64,000 nt of DNA from Nocardia asteroides (GCA_019930625.1 CP082844.1:1302001-1366000); one strand, 5' to 3'; numbered from the stretch's first letter, positions 1 through 8,762 are shown. Notes: generated by a model not told the origin, from the letters alone. Numbers and translations are program-made.

Positions 1-461
1 CCGCCGCCATGGGCGCCGAGGTCACGGTGCTCAGCCACTCGCTGAGCAAGCAGGACGACGGCAAGCTCTTCGGCGCCGCCGCCTACTACGCGACCGGCGA
101 CGAGCGGACCTTCCGTGAGCTGCGCGGCCGGTTCGACCTGATCCTCAACACGGTGTCGGCGGACCTGCCGATGGACGCCTACTTACGCCTGCTCGCTTTG
201 GACGGCACCCTGGTGCTGCTCGGTCTTCCCGAGAACCCGTTGACCGTCCGGCCCTTCCACCTCGCCGCGTACCGGCGCTCGCTGGCGGGCTCGTCGATCG
301 GCGGCATCGCGCAGACCCAGGAGATGCTGAACTTCTGCGCCGAGCACGGCATCGGCGCGGAGATCGAGTTGATCGCCGCCGACGAGATCGATGGCGCCTA
401 CGACCGGGTCGTGGCCAGCGACGTGCGCTACCGTTTCGTCATCGACATATCGACCATGTGA
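1..461 (+). CDS. NAD(P)-dependent zinc alcohol dehydrogenase, C-terminal part (cut by window edge)
   Basis: This is the last ~150 residues of a medium-chain zinc-type alcohol dehydrogenase. The reading frame stays open to the left edge (Ala-Ala before the first Met), so the ATG at position 9 is internal. Visible parts are the second half of the Rossmann NAD(P) domain ([10 protein letters not shown] strand, then [10 protein letters not shown] and GTLVLLGLP) and the C-terminal segment returning to the catalytic domain ([14 protein letters not shown]). The pattern fits the AdhC/YahK subgroup that reduces aldehydes with NADPH. The catalytic zinc site would lie upstream and cannot be checked. Family call is secure; substrate is not. 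Confidence 0.85.
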   Translation, partial: AAMGAEVTVLSHSLSKQDDGKLFGAAAYYATGDERTFRELRGRFDLILNTVSADLPMDAYLRLLALDGTLVLLGLPENPLTVRPFHLAAYRRSLAGSSIGGIAQTQEMLNFCAEHGIGAEIELIAADEIDGAYDRVVASDVRYRFVIDISTM

Positions 462-533
462 GCCTGCTCGCCCACCGACGCGGCCACGCGGTGTCCGGCC
501 GCTAACCGAACGCGGCGTGGGTACCTTGACCTT

Positions 534-1730
534 GTGTCTGTGGAGGACGAAGACGAGACGCCACCACCCGACAACGGTGGAGGCCGCGGCATGCCGCCGT
601 GGGTGCCGCGAGCATTCCTGCTGGCGGCGGCGACGATCACCGGACTGCTGGCGGCCTTCTGGGTGCTGGAGCGCCTGCAGGGTCTGCTGACGGTTCTGCT
701 CGTCTCGCTATTCCTCGCCTTCGCGATCGAGCCCGCGGTGAACTGGCTGGCGCGGCGCGGCATGCGGCGTGGACCGGCGACCGGATTGGTGTTCCTGGTG
801 ATGACGGCCCTCGTCGTCGCCTTCCTCTGGACCCTCGGCGCGCTGCTGGTCGAGCAGGTCACCACTCTGGTCGAGAACGCCCCCGAATACGCGGACCGGG
901 GCGTGGAGTGGATCAACAACACCTTCAAGACGGATGTGTCCAGCACCGACATCCAGAAGTACGCCACCGACTGGAGTTCCACCCTGGAGGGTTACCTCAC
1001 CGGACTGGCGGGTGACGTGTGGGGCATCGGCACCGCCGCGCTCGGCGCGCTCTTCCAGGGCCTCGGCATCCTGCTGTTCACCTACTATTTCGCCGCCGAC
1101 GGTCCGCGCATCCGCACTGCCGTCTGCTCGCTGCTGCCGCCGCGGCGTCAGCGGCATGTGTTGCGCGCCTGGGATATCGCGGTGGAGAAGACCGGCGGCT
1201 ACATCTATTCGCGAGCTCTGCTCGCACTCTTCTCCACGCTCGCGCACTACGTGGTGCTGCGCGTGCTGGACGTGCCATCCGCGTTCGCCCTCGCGCTGTG
1301 GGTCGGCGTGGTCTCCCAGTTCATCCCCACGGTCGGCACCTATCTCGCCGGTGCGCTGCCGGTCATCGTGGGGCTGGTGCACGGCCCGAGCACCGCGCTG
1401 TGGATTCTCGGCTTCATCGTGCTCTACCAGCAATTCGAGAACTATGTGCTGCAACCGCGCGTCACCGCGACCACCTTGGACATGCATCCGGCCGTCGCTT
1501 TCGGGGCGGTGCTGGCGGGCGCGGCGATGCTCGGCGCGACCGGCGCACTGCTCGCCATTCCGGTCACCGCGACGGTGCAGGCGTTCTCCGGCGCCTACAT
1601 CCGCCGCTACGACGTCCCGGCCGACGTGGAAGCCGACCTCGACCGCACGGCCCCGCGCAAACGACGGCGAAAGTTGGCCAGGCAGTTGACCCTTCGTCTG
1701 GCGGGCCGCCACAACCCGCCTCCGCGCTGA
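534..1730 (+). CDS. AI-2E family transporter (PerM-like membrane protein)
   Basis: 398-residue polytopic membrane protein of the AI-2E/PerM family, exporters or permeases with poorly defined substrates. After a charged, proline-rich N-terminus (residues 1-20) there are paired hydrophobic helices (about 22-80), a helix at 85-110, an extracytoplasmic stretch (about 110-160), then five or so helices to residue 350. Family hallmarks are visible: a GILLFTYYF-like segment near 180 and a conserved loop reading QQFENYVLQPRV near 300. The C-terminus is a basic tail. The start is GTG; no convincing alternative lies nearer. It stands alone, convergent with the acyltransferase downstream (13 bp gap). Confidence 0.85.
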   Translation: MSVEDEDETPPPDNGGGRGMPPWVPRAFLLAAATITGLLAAFWVLERLQGLLTVLLVSLFLAFAIEPAVNWLARRGMRRGPATGLVFLVMTALVVAFLWTLGALLVEQVTTLVENAPEYADRGVEWINNTFKTDVSSTDIQKYATDWSSTLEGYLTGLAGDVWGIGTAALGALFQGLGILLFTYYFAADGPRIRTAVCSLLPPRRQRHVLRAWDIAVEKTGGYIYSRALLALFSTLAHYVVLRVLDVPSAFALALWVGVVSQFIPTVGTYLAGALPVIVGLVHGPSTALWILGFIVLYQQFENYVLQPRVTATTLDMHPAVAFGAVLAGAAMLGATGALLAIPVTATVQAFSGAYIRRYDVPADVEADLDRTAPRKRRRKLARQLTLRLAGRHNPPPR

Positions 1731-1743
1731 ACCCGGCGCGGGG

Positions 1744-3036
1744 TCAGCCGGCGCGAACGGAGGTCAACGCCCCGATCAGCGCCTGGCGTACCTCGCCGAG
1801 CTGGGCACCGCTGTGCCGCGCGGTGTCGTACTCCACCTGAATGGTCATCCTGCCGTCGACCGTGAAGACGGTCAGTTTGGGCGGCATGCCCGCCGCCATG
1901 GCGAAGACGTCGTCGCGGATGATCCGCACACCCGGCGGCGTGGAATGCGCGGGCAGCCGACCGATATTCGAGATGGTGAAGGTGTTCTGCGCCGCGAACA
2001 TCGCGGCCGTGGCCGGATCGGTGACACGCTGTGCGGCGAGCATCATGCCCAGCGCTTCCCCGCGTTCGGCCGAAGCCCGCATTCCCGCCGCTACCACGTG
2101 CGCCAGTGCGACCGGGTCCGCTTCGGCTTCGACCAGCGCGAACGTGCCGACCCCGGACACGCAGTTGAGCACGGTGCTCGCAGGCAGCGGCGGCGCCAGA
2201 TCCGCGCGGACGTCCGCCGCGTGGCCGCACACCATCGGCAGCGCTCCCGTCGATGGCGCCAACTGGGCCCGGAACGCGGCGAACGCCGCCCCGCCGATCA
2301 GGCTGTTCACCGTAAGACCGTGCGAGCGAGCGGCCGCGACCACGGCGGCGGTTTCGCTGTGATCCAGCTCGATACGGTCGAGGGTCAACCGGCCCGGCGC
2401 GCCGACGCCGAGTTCCGGCAGGTAGCGCGGCGCGAGATCCGGGCTCATCATCGCGGCGCCCGCGCGCATCAGGTCGAGCAGCTGGGCGACCTGCTCGTCG
2501 GAGACGATCCGGGCCAAGCGGATGTCCATCGCTTCGGGCAGGCGCTGATCGGATTCCGGTCGCGGCGCGAAGGCGCCCGTCACCTGCGCGGTGTAGCGCT
2601 CCCACAGTTCCGCCAGCAACGCGAAAGCCGATCTGCCATCGGCGATTCCGTGATGGAGGATCAAAACGATCCGATCGCGGTCACCCGCGCGGAACAGATG
2701 CGCGTGGAACAGCCCGTCGTTCCAGTCCTGCGGCGTGTTCACCAGGTCCAGGTACTCGGGTTCGCCGCCCTCGGTGATCGCCAAACGGGGCAGGTAGGAA
2801 TCGTCGCGCCGGAAGTATTTCGCGCCGTGGTCGTCCACGAGCTGCTTGCTGCGCAGCAGGGGGTGTGCGGCCGCCAGTTCGGCGAGCACTTCGCGCAGTG
2901 TGGGCACGTCGAGCGCGCCCTGCACGGTCGAACCGATGAACAGCGGCATGCCGCCGACCGGGATGCTGCCGATTCTGGTGCCGGAGCCGAAGTAGCCGGC
3001 CTCGAAGGAGGACAGGACGCGCTGAGCAGTCATCAT
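1744..3036 (-). CDS. PapA-like acyltransferase (condensation-domain fold)
   Basis: About 430 residues with the condensation-domain catalytic motif HHGIADG (HHxxxDG) near residue 130, and a second-half segment typical of PapA5/phthiocerol dimycocerosyl transferase-like enzymes. Such proteins move acyl chains onto alcohols of lipids or polyketides; here the substrate is unknown. I start at the ATG-ATG pair (3036/3033) behind a purine-rich stretch. A longer reading to 3114 would run through the operator-like repeats shared with the divergent TetR gene and looks wrong. Gene order suggests control by that TetR. No signal peptide is seen, so it is cytosolic or membrane-associated. Confidence 0.75.
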   Translation of the reverse strand: MMTAQRVLSSFEAGYFGSGTRIGSIPVGGMPLFIGSTVQGALDVPTLREVLAELAAAHPLLRSKQLVDDHGAKYFRRDDSYLPRLAITEGGEPEYLDLVNTPQDWNDGLFHAHLFRAGDRDRIVLILHHGIADGRSAFALLAELWERYTAQVTGAFAPRPESDQRLPEAMDIRLARIVSDEQVAQLLDLMRAGAAMMSPDLAPRYLPELGVGAPGRLTLDRIELDHSETAAVVAAARSHGLTVNSLIGGAAFAAFRAQLAPSTGALPMVCGHAADVRADLAPPLPASTVLNCVSGVGTFALVEAEADPVALAHVVAAGMRASAERGEALGMMLAAQRVTDPATAAMFAAQNTFTISNIGRLPAHSTPPGVRIIRDDVFAMAAGMPPKLTVFTVDGRMTIQVEYDTARHSGAQLGEVRQALIGALTSVRAG

Positions 3037-3077
3037 CTCGTTCTTTCTCGTGGGAGTGACCACCTGAACATACAAGC

Positions 3078-3112
3078 GTTTCAAACGTCTGTCACATACG
3101 TTTGTTTGAAAC
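3078..3112. promoter_or_regulatory. Candidate TetR operator between the acyltransferase and tetR
   Basis: An inverted repeat with GTTTCAAACGT (3078-3088) facing ACGTTTGTTTGAAAC (3098-3112) lies in the 119-bp divergent intergenic region. The position and symmetry suit a TetR dimer site controlling both genes. This is an inference from sequence only. Confidence 0.45.
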
Positions 3113-3155
3113 ATGTGTGTTAAACGCCTGTATGGCGCGCTGCTAAGGTGCAGGA

Positions 3156-3722
3156 GTGGGAACCCGGGAAGACCTTCTCGCCGCGGCCAAGCGGTGCCTG
3201 GCCGAGCGCGGTTACGCGCGAACCACCGTGCGCGAGATCGTCGCCGCCTCCGGCAGCAACCTGGCGGCGATCAACTATCACTTCGGCACCCGCGACAAGC
3301 TGCTCAACCAGGCGATGATCGAATCGAGCGCCGAAGCGGTGCAGCGGATCGCCGCGGCGCTGCCGCGGGACGACTCGGATACTCCGGCGGCGCGCCTGGA
3401 AGCGTTCTGGCGGGAACTCATCGCGTCGTTCACCGCGGACCGGCCGCTCTGGTCGGCGAATATCGAAGGCATGGCACAAGCGCTGCACTCCCCCCAGGTG
3501 CGCGCGGAGTTGGCGGTCGCGCAGGAACGCGCACGCGAGTCGATCTGGCAACTCTTCGGCCCGACGCGCGGCGCCGAAGCCGACCGCGCCGTAGGCGCTG
3601 TGTTGCACGCGCTGATCGGCGGTCTCATGGCCCAATGGCTGGTCGATCCCGAACACGCGCCCTCGCCCGATGACCTGATCGCAGGGTTGCGCACACTCGC
3701 GGGCGAGATCGGCGCCGACTGA
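3156..3722 (+). CDS. TetR family transcriptional regulator
   Basis: 188 residues. The N-terminal TetR DNA-binding domain is clear: helix 1 AAAKRCLAERGY, then TTVREIVAASGSNLAAINYHFG, the recognition helix with the family-typical YHF. The C-terminal ligand domain (50-188) resembles TetR proteins of the C_33-type group with a short dimerisation end. The start is GTG. It is transcribed away from the PapA-like acyltransferase and probably represses it, and itself, through the inverted repeat in between. The ligand is unknown. Confidence 0.85.
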   Translation: MGTREDLLAAAKRCLAERGYARTTVREIVAASGSNLAAINYHFGTRDKLLNQAMIESSAEAVQRIAAALPRDDSDTPAARLEAFWRELIASFTADRPLWSANIEGMAQALHSPQVRAELAVAQERARESIWQLFGPTRGAEADRAVGAVLHALIGGLMAQWLVDPEHAPSPDDLIAGLRTLAGEIGAD

Positions 3723-3861
3723 GCCCTCCAGCACCCGGGTGCGGGTATGAGCCTTCCGAGAACCGGGGCGCACGGCCTATCCCACGCTGTGGGTAGCCAT
3801 GGATCGCGCGCCGATGTACAACTCTTCGGAAACGATTAGCACCACTCGGTGCCGAGGCTGG

Positions 3862-5196
3862 ATGGGAACAATGCTGAAGCGGCCGCCGGACCTGGCCTTC
3901 GACCTCGGCAAGATGCACCGCAGGCGCAACGACGTGGCGGCCGCGCGCGAGGCGTTCCAGATCGCGATCGCCTCCGGTCATCCGAACTGGGCGCCACTGG
4001 CCGCCGCGGAGCTGGGTGGGCTGCTCAGCGCGGTGGGTGACAAGCCGGCCGCGGAAGGCGCCTACCACGTCGCGGTCGATTCCGGTCACGAGGACGCGGC
4101 GCCACGCGCCGCCTACAACCTCGGACTGCTGCTGGCCGAGCGCGGCGACACCGCGGCGGCCGAGGCGATGTACGAGCGTGCCGCCGAGTCAGGGCATCCC
4201 GACGCCGCGCCCCGGGCCTGGATCAATCTCGGCTACTCGCGAGCCAAGCGCGGGGACTCGGACGCGGCGCGCACCGCCTACCAGCACGCGATCGACGCGG
4301 GCCCCGGTGATATCGCCCGGCTCGCCCTGTCCAATCTCGCCTACCTCCTTCGCGCCGAAGACGATCTGGACGGCGTGAAAGCCGCCTATCGCGGCGTCAT
4401 CGACGGCTGGCCCGAGGATCAGGCGCTCGTCGCCGCGGGCGATCTGGTCCAGCATCTCGGCGAGGCCGGAGATCTGGCCGGGGCCAGGGAGGTCAGCCGG
4501 TCCATGGCCGAATCGGACGATCCCGCGGTCGCCGCGCGGGCCAGCTTCGACGTCGGGGTGTTCAGCGAGCGGCTCGGCGAACCGGACGTGGCGCTGGCAG
4601 CCTTCCAGCGAGCGCTCGATTCGACGGATGCCGAAGCCCGGACCCGGACCGCCGCCGCGCTCGCCCCCATCTACCACGAGCGCGCCGCGACGGTGCTGCG
4701 CGAGACGGACTGGGCGGGGCTGTCACACGCCCACGGAGCAGCCCTCGACGCGCCCGCCATGCTCGCCGACCTGATCGGCGCCGCCGTAGAAGACCAGACC
4801 CGCGGCGTCGTATTCCTGTACTCCGCTGTCCTGCATCAGGGTTCGATCTACTCGGTCACCGCTCCCGCAGCCGAAGTCGTGCTCGGCGCCCTGCTGCACG
4901 AGCGCACGGACGTGACCTATGCCCGCGCCTGGGTGCACGAGCCGCAACCGCTGCGCTTGGAGCTGCTCAACTGGCTGCACGAGGTGATCGTCACCGCCGC
5001 ATGGCAATCCGCCGTCGAGGACGACGCCGAGACGACCCCGGCCGACCGGGACGCCGCCGCTGCCTGCTTGGCGCTGTTGCCGCACGTCCGCGCCGCCACA
5101 TCGGCCGCGCTGGCCATGGCCGGAGCCGGCTCGGTCGCCAACGCCGCCACCGAGGTGCTCGCGACGCTCAGCGCGCTGTCCGCCGTCGGCGAGTGA
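3862..5196 (+). CDS. Tetratricopeptide-repeat protein with an uncharacterised C-terminal domain
   Basis: About 445 residues. The N-terminal two thirds hold six to eight TPR/Sel1-like helical repeats of ~36 residues (YNLGLLLAERGDTAAAEAMY and WINLGYSRAKRGDSDAARTA are two units). The last ~170 residues are a different, alpha-helical region without a recognised family. No signal peptide or membrane segment. TPR units usually act as scaffolds, so the role is probably protein-protein interaction. The start is unclear: ATGs at 3799, 3814, 3862 and 3871 are in frame; I use 3862, after which the repeat region begins. The 3' end overlaps the convergent tetR gene by 29 bp. Confidence 0.65.
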   Translation: MGTMLKRPPDLAFDLGKMHRRRNDVAAAREAFQIAIASGHPNWAPLAAAELGGLLSAVGDKPAAEGAYHVAVDSGHEDAAPRAAYNLGLLLAERGDTAAAEAMYERAAESGHPDAAPRAWINLGYSRAKRGDSDAARTAYQHAIDAGPGDIARLALSNLAYLLRAEDDLDGVKAAYRGVIDGWPEDQALVAAGDLVQHLGEAGDLAGAREVSRSMAESDDPAVAARASFDVGVFSERLGEPDVALAAFQRALDSTDAEARTRTAAALAPIYHERAATVLRETDWAGLSHAHGAALDAPAMLADLIGAAVEDQTRGVVFLYSAVLHQGSIYSVTAPAAEVVLGALLHERTDVTYARAWVHEPQPLRLELLNWLHEVIVTAAWQSAVEDDAETTPADRDAAAACLALLPHVRAATSAALAMAGAGSVANAATEVLATLSALSAVGE

Positions 5197-5752
5197 TCGC
5201 GCTCACCACCGCCGCGACCGACTGTTCGGCGAGTTCGTCCGACAGCGGCAGGTGGCCGAACAGCGCCCGGTAGTAGATCGGCGCGGCGACCGAGTCCAGG
5301 ACGAAATCCAGATCGATGCCGGGGTCCACGTCGCCGCGCGCGATCGCCGAGCGCAGCGCCGTCGCCGTGGTCCGCCTGCGGGGTTCGAAGACGGTGGCCA
5401 GGAAGTGGGCGCGCAACTGCTCGTCACCCGCCAGATCGGCGACCAGCGCGGGCAGCACACGGTGCAGCGAGGTGTCGCGCAAGGCCGCGACCAGATCGCG
5501 CATCGCGCCAACCAGGTCGGCGCGCAGGTCGCCGGTGTCCGGGGTCGGTCGCAGGCCGAGCAGGTCGGCGACGACATCCACCACCAAGTGCCGCTTGGAC
5601 GGCCATCTGCGGTAGATGGCGGGACGGTGCAGGCCCGCCCTGGCGGCGACCCGGCCGATGGACAGGTCGGCGTATCCGACCTCGTCGAGCAGCTCACGCG
5701 CGGCCTCGAGCACCGCTGCGTCGATGCGGTCGTCGCGAGTTCGTCCCGCCAT
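5168..5752 (-). CDS. TetR/AcrR family regulator
   Basis: 194 residues with an N-terminal TetR helix-turn-helix (LLDEVGYADLSIGRVAARAG, then LHRPAIYRRWPSKRHL) and a C-terminal domain of the TetR_C_16-like type with bound-ligand helices. The start ATG shares one base with the stop codon of the VOC gene upstream (TGATG), so the two are translationally coupled. The 16-bp perfect palindrome just before the VOC gene is the obvious operator; autorepression is the simplest model. The inducer is unknown but is likely a substrate of the VOC protein. Confidence 0.85.
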   Translation of the reverse strand: MAGRTRDDRIDAAVLEAARELLDEVGYADLSIGRVAARAGLHRPAIYRRWPSKRHLVVDVVADLLGLRPTPDTGDLRADLVGAMRDLVAALRDTSLHRVLPALVADLAGDEQLRAHFLATVFEPRRRTTATALRSAIARGDVDPGIDLDFVLDSVAAPIYYRALFGHLPLSDELAEQSVAAVVSAITRRRRTAR

Positions 5753-6174
5753 CAGAAGACCGGCCGCGGCATCAGGATGACCCGCCAGCCGTCCGGATCG
5801 GGAAAGGTCAAGCCGCCGTTGGCGGCCCAGAACGGATTCTCCGCCCGCACCGGTTCCACGCCGAACTCGCCGAGCCGCTGCGCCGCGTCGTACATCTGCG
5901 ACTCGCCCTCGAAGTAGAGCACCAGCAGGTTCTCCGCGCTCGGCGCATCGCCGGGGCTGCCGTCCGCGTGCGTGGTGAATTCCAGATGGTATGCGGCCCC
6001 GGGCAATCCGAGCATCACCCCGTCATATCCCGCGTGGTTCCGGAAGCGGTAGAGCTCGCGCAGGCCGAGCCCTTCGACATAGAACCGCACCACCTCGTCG
6101 AGCCGGTCGGTGGGGCGAGCGATCCGGACCTGCGCGACGCGCAGCGAGTCCGGCCAGTCGTTGTCGGTCTCCAT
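5752..6174 (-). CDS. VOC (glyoxalase/bleomycin-resistance fold) protein
   Basis: 140 residues with the paired beta-alpha-beta-beta-beta units of the vicinal-oxygen-chelate fold (VRIARPTDRLDEVVRFYVEG at the first unit; FPDPDGWRVILM at the C-terminal end). Metal-ligand type residues are present (His in YHLEFTTH near residue 60). This length fits single-domain VOC enzymes or binding proteins; the reaction cannot be told from sequence. It is the first gene of a two-gene operon with a TetR regulator. The promoter region 6175-6223 carries the palindromic operator. Confidence 0.8.
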   Translation of the reverse strand: METDNDWPDSLRVAQVRIARPTDRLDEVVRFYVEGLGLRELYRFRNHAGYDGVMLGLPGAAYHLEFTTHADGSPGDAPSAENLLVLYFEGESQMYDAAQRLGEFGVEPVRAENPFWAANGGLTFPDPDGWRVILMPRPVF

Positions 6175-6184
6175 ACTCGAATAT

Positions 6185-6200
6185 TACAGTACGTACTGTA
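6185..6200. promoter_or_regulatory. Perfect 16-bp palindrome, candidate operator of the VOC-TetR operon
   Basis: TACAGTACGTACTGTA is a perfect palindrome ending 11 bp before the VOC start codon on the minus strand. TetR proteins commonly bind such sites, and the operon's own second gene encodes a TetR. Nothing else in the 106-bp intergenic region competes for the role. Confidence 0.65.
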
Positions 6201-6223
6201 CCGAAATAGATCCCGGACAGACC

Positions 6224-6260
6224 GAGGGCCGCCCCGTTCGGTCGAACGAAGGCGGCCCTC
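6224..6260 (-). terminator. Intrinsic terminator after the metE-like gene
   Basis: Perfect 10-bp arms (GAGGGCCGCC, 6224-6233; GGCGGCCCTC, 6251-6260) with a further inner pairing CGTTCG/CGAACG. It begins 20 bp after the stop codon of the metE-like gene. There is no long U tract, as usual in GC-rich actinobacteria. Confidence 0.7.
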
Positions 6261-6280
6261 GATGCGCTGTCGCGCCTATC

Positions 6281-8587
6281 TCACTCGGCGGCCGCCGCGC
6301 GCCTGCGGACGCGCCGAGCCGCGGCGACCATGTTGCGCAGCGACGGTTCGAGCTGCCAGTAGTGCCGGGTCTTCAGGCCACCGTCCGGATTGGCCCACAA
6401 CCGTTGCGGTGTCACGGCTTCGGCCGCCGCGGTGAGCAATTCGTCCAGCTCGTCGATGTCCGGGATGCGCGCGGAACGGCTCTCGTACACGCCGGGCCCG
6501 ACGCCGTGGCTCAGGCCGTGCCCGGAGGCGCAGTCCTCCTTCAGCGCCCGCAGCACCCACTCGATGGAGCGCGTGGCCACGATGGCGGTGACGTCGGCGT
6601 CGAGTTCATCGATCGCCTCGACCACCTCGGCACGGCCGGAATAGCCGATGTGCGTGTGGATCTGAGTCTCGGCCCGCACCCCGGAGGTGGCCAGCCGAAA
6701 CGCGCCGATCGCCCAGCGCAGGTACTCCGCGCGGCCCTCCGGCCGCAACGGCAGCATCTCGCGGATCGCGGGCTCGTCGACCTGGATGATCGATATGCCC
6801 GCCTTCTCCAGGTCCACCACCTCGTCGCGAATGGCCAGCGCCACTTGATCGGCGGTCTCGTGCAGCGGCTGGTCCTGCCGGACGAAAGAGCGGGCGATCA
6901 TGGTGACCGGCCCGGTGACCATGCCCTTGACCGGCTTGTCGGTGAGCGACTGCGCGTAGCTGATCCACTCCACCGACATCGGCGCCGGGCGCGACACGTC
7001 GCCGTAGATGATCGGCGGCCGCACGCAGCGGGATCCGTACACCTGCACCCAGCCGAAGTGCGTGGTCGCGAAGCCGTCGAGCAACTCGGCGAAGTACTGG
7101 ATCATGTCGTTGCGCTCATGCTCGCCGTGCACCAGCACGTCCAGGCCGATGTCCTCTTGCAGCCGGATCGTCGACTCGATCTCGGCCTCGATCCGCTTGC
7201 GGTACTCCTCGTAGGACAACCGGCCCTCACCGAGTTCGTAGCGCGCCTGACGGATCCGGGCGGTCTGCGGGAAGGACCCGAGCGTGGTCGTCGGCACCGG
7301 AGGCAGATTCAGCTTGCGCTGCTGGGCTTCCCTGCGGACCTCGTAGGGTTCACGCGAGCGCATGTCCGGGGTGACCGCGTACACCCGCTGCCGCACCGCG
7401 TGCTTCTGCTTGAAGTGCACCTCGGTCGGGCGCTTGCGCCACTTGTCCGATGGGCCCTCGGTGAGCGCCTTGGCCAGCGAGACCACCTCGCCCACCTTCT
7501 GTTTGGCGAAGGCGAGCCGGTCGGCGACGTGCCCCTCGATGTCGTACTCGATCAGCAGGTCGTAGGGCACGTGCAGCAGCGTGGTGCCGGTGGAGACGAC
7601 CAGGTCCGGGCACACCTTGGCCAATTCGTTGAGGTATTCCAGCGTGACGTAGCGGTCGGCGCGCCACACGTTGCGGCCGCTGATCACACCCGCGTACAGG
7701 CGCTTGCGCCGGATGCCGGGAATCTCGGCCAGATCCTCCGGCCGCATCCGGTAGCTGGCGAGGTCGAGGCCGATCGCCTCGACGTTGGTGCTCGCGAGAA
7801 TGGTCAGCGCCTCACCGAAATCGCCGTACTGGCCGGTGACCAGCATGCGCGGGCGCAGCGGCGCCTTCGCCAGCCGCTGATAGACGGCCTCGAACGCGGC
7901 CAGTTCGGCGGGCGTGCGCTCACTGGTGAACGCGGGCTCGTCCAGCTGCACGCAGGTGGCGCCGCGCTTGGCGAGGATCTCGAACAGTTCCTCGTAGACC
8001 GGCAGCAGCTTGTCCAGCAGGCTGATGGTGTCGAATCCGCCCGACTCGCCGGGGATGTGCCCGGCCTTGGACAGCAGCAGCAACGACACGGGGCCGAGGA
8101 CGACCGGCCGCAGCTCGATGTCGACGGCCTTCGCGCGGTCGAACTCGTCGAGCAAAGCCTCGGGATGCAGCGAGAACTCGGTCTCGGCGTCCACTTCCGG
8201 CTGGCGGTAGTGGTAGTTCGTGCCGAAGAAACGGACCAGCTCGAGCGGCGGCAGGTCCGGACGGCCGCGGGCCATCAGGAAGTAGAAGTCCAGCGGGTGC
8301 ATGCCCTCGCGGTAGGGCTCGAACCGCCTGGGCACCGCGCCGAACAGCAGCGCGTTGTCCAGCACGTGGTCGTAGAACGAGAAGGTGTTGCCGGGCACCT
8401 GGGTCAGGCCGGTGGCCGCCAGCTCGTTGAACTGGGTCTCCTGGATCTCCCGACCGACCGCCAGCAGTTCCTCGCGATCGAGCGAACCGTGCCAGTAGGC
8501 CTCCAGCGCCCGCTTGAGCTCGCGGTGCGGTCCGATCCTGGGATAGCCGAGAATGCTCGACCCGTAGCCGTCGGTCACGTTCACCAT
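6281..8587 (-). CDS. MetE-family protein lacking the zinc ligands (paralogue of cobalamin-independent methionine synthase)
   Basis: 768 residues, the full two-barrel length of MetE, 5-methyltetrahydropteroyl-triglutamate-homocysteine methyltransferase. Much of the family sequence is intact: an N-terminal barrel beginning ILGYPRIGPHRELKRALE, the C-terminal barrel with LGSFPQT, LVHGEHERNDM, YGSRCVRPPII, KGMVTGPVTM and VQVDEPA-like VDEPAIREMLPL. In canonical MetE the zinc that activates homocysteine is held by His-x-Cys, Glu and Cys. Here HTHxCYSEF reads HTHIGYSGR, the SIEAARS segment reads AIVATRS, and NPDCGLKTR reads NPDGGLKTR. Both cysteines and the glutamate are gone while the flanks are kept. 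It therefore probably does not make methionine by the normal mechanism. The reading frame is clean, so this is not an ordinary decayed gene. I give no symbol for that reason. No B12 or SAM riboswitch was recognised upstream. Confidence 0.8.
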   Translation of the reverse strand: MVNVTDGYGSSILGYPRIGPHRELKRALEAYWHGSLDREELLAVGREIQETQFNELAATGLTQVPGNTFSFYDHVLDNALLFGAVPRRFEPYREGMHPLDFYFLMARGRPDLPPLELVRFFGTNYHYRQPEVDAETEFSLHPEALLDEFDRAKAVDIELRPVVLGPVSLLLLSKAGHIPGESGGFDTISLLDKLLPVYEELFEILAKRGATCVQLDEPAFTSERTPAELAAFEAVYQRLAKAPLRPRMLVTGQYGDFGEALTILASTNVEAIGLDLASYRMRPEDLAEIPGIRRKRLYAGVISGRNVWRADRYVTLEYLNELAKVCPDLVVSTGTTLLHVPYDLLIEYDIEGHVADRLAFAKQKVGEVVSLAKALTEGPSDKWRKRPTEVHFKQKHAVRQRVYAVTPDMRSREPYEVRREAQQRKLNLPPVPTTTLGSFPQTARIRQARYELGEGRLSYEEYRKRIEAEIESTIRLQEDIGLDVLVHGEHERNDMIQYFAELLDGFATTHFGWVQVYGSRCVRPPIIYGDVSRPAPMSVEWISYAQSLTDKPVKGMVTGPVTMIARSFVRQDQPLHETADQVALAIRDEVVDLEKAGISIIQVDEPAIREMLPLRPEGRAEYLRWAIGAFRLATSGVRAETQIHTHIGYSGRAEVVEAIDELDADVTAIVATRSIEWVLRALKEDCASGHGLSHGVGPGVYESRSARIPDIDELDELLTAAAEAVTPQRLWANPDGGLKTRHYWQLEPSLRNMVAAARRVRRRAAAAE

Positions 8588-8713
8588 GAGCGGATTACCT
8601 TCTTTCGATCACCTGCGCGGCCCGCCGAGATCGACGGGTCGATCCGGCTGCGCTCTGGATACCCAGCCGCACCGTCGACATGGCCCGGCTGTTGTGCAGC
8701 TTATGCCGACCGT

Positions 8714-8762
8714 CCGAGTGTCCGTCGCGCATGCGCCGCGGGCGCGAGCGGCGGGCACTCGG
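8714..8762. other. Extended imperfect hairpin upstream of the metE-like gene
   Basis: CCGAGTG (8714-8720) pairs with CACTCGG (8756-8762), and inside it a CCGTCGCGC/GCGCGAGCGG pairing continues the stem with a bulge. It lies in the 225-bp gap between fadB2 and the metE-like gene, about 130 bp before the latter. It may be a leader structure or part of the fadB2 termination region; the sequence alone does not decide. Confidence 0.4.

Noticed and set aside
3731..3742. GCACCCGGGTGC palindrome after the TetR gene as a terminator
   Set aside because: No loop and no following tract; too short for confidence, and GC-rich palindromes of this size occur by chance.
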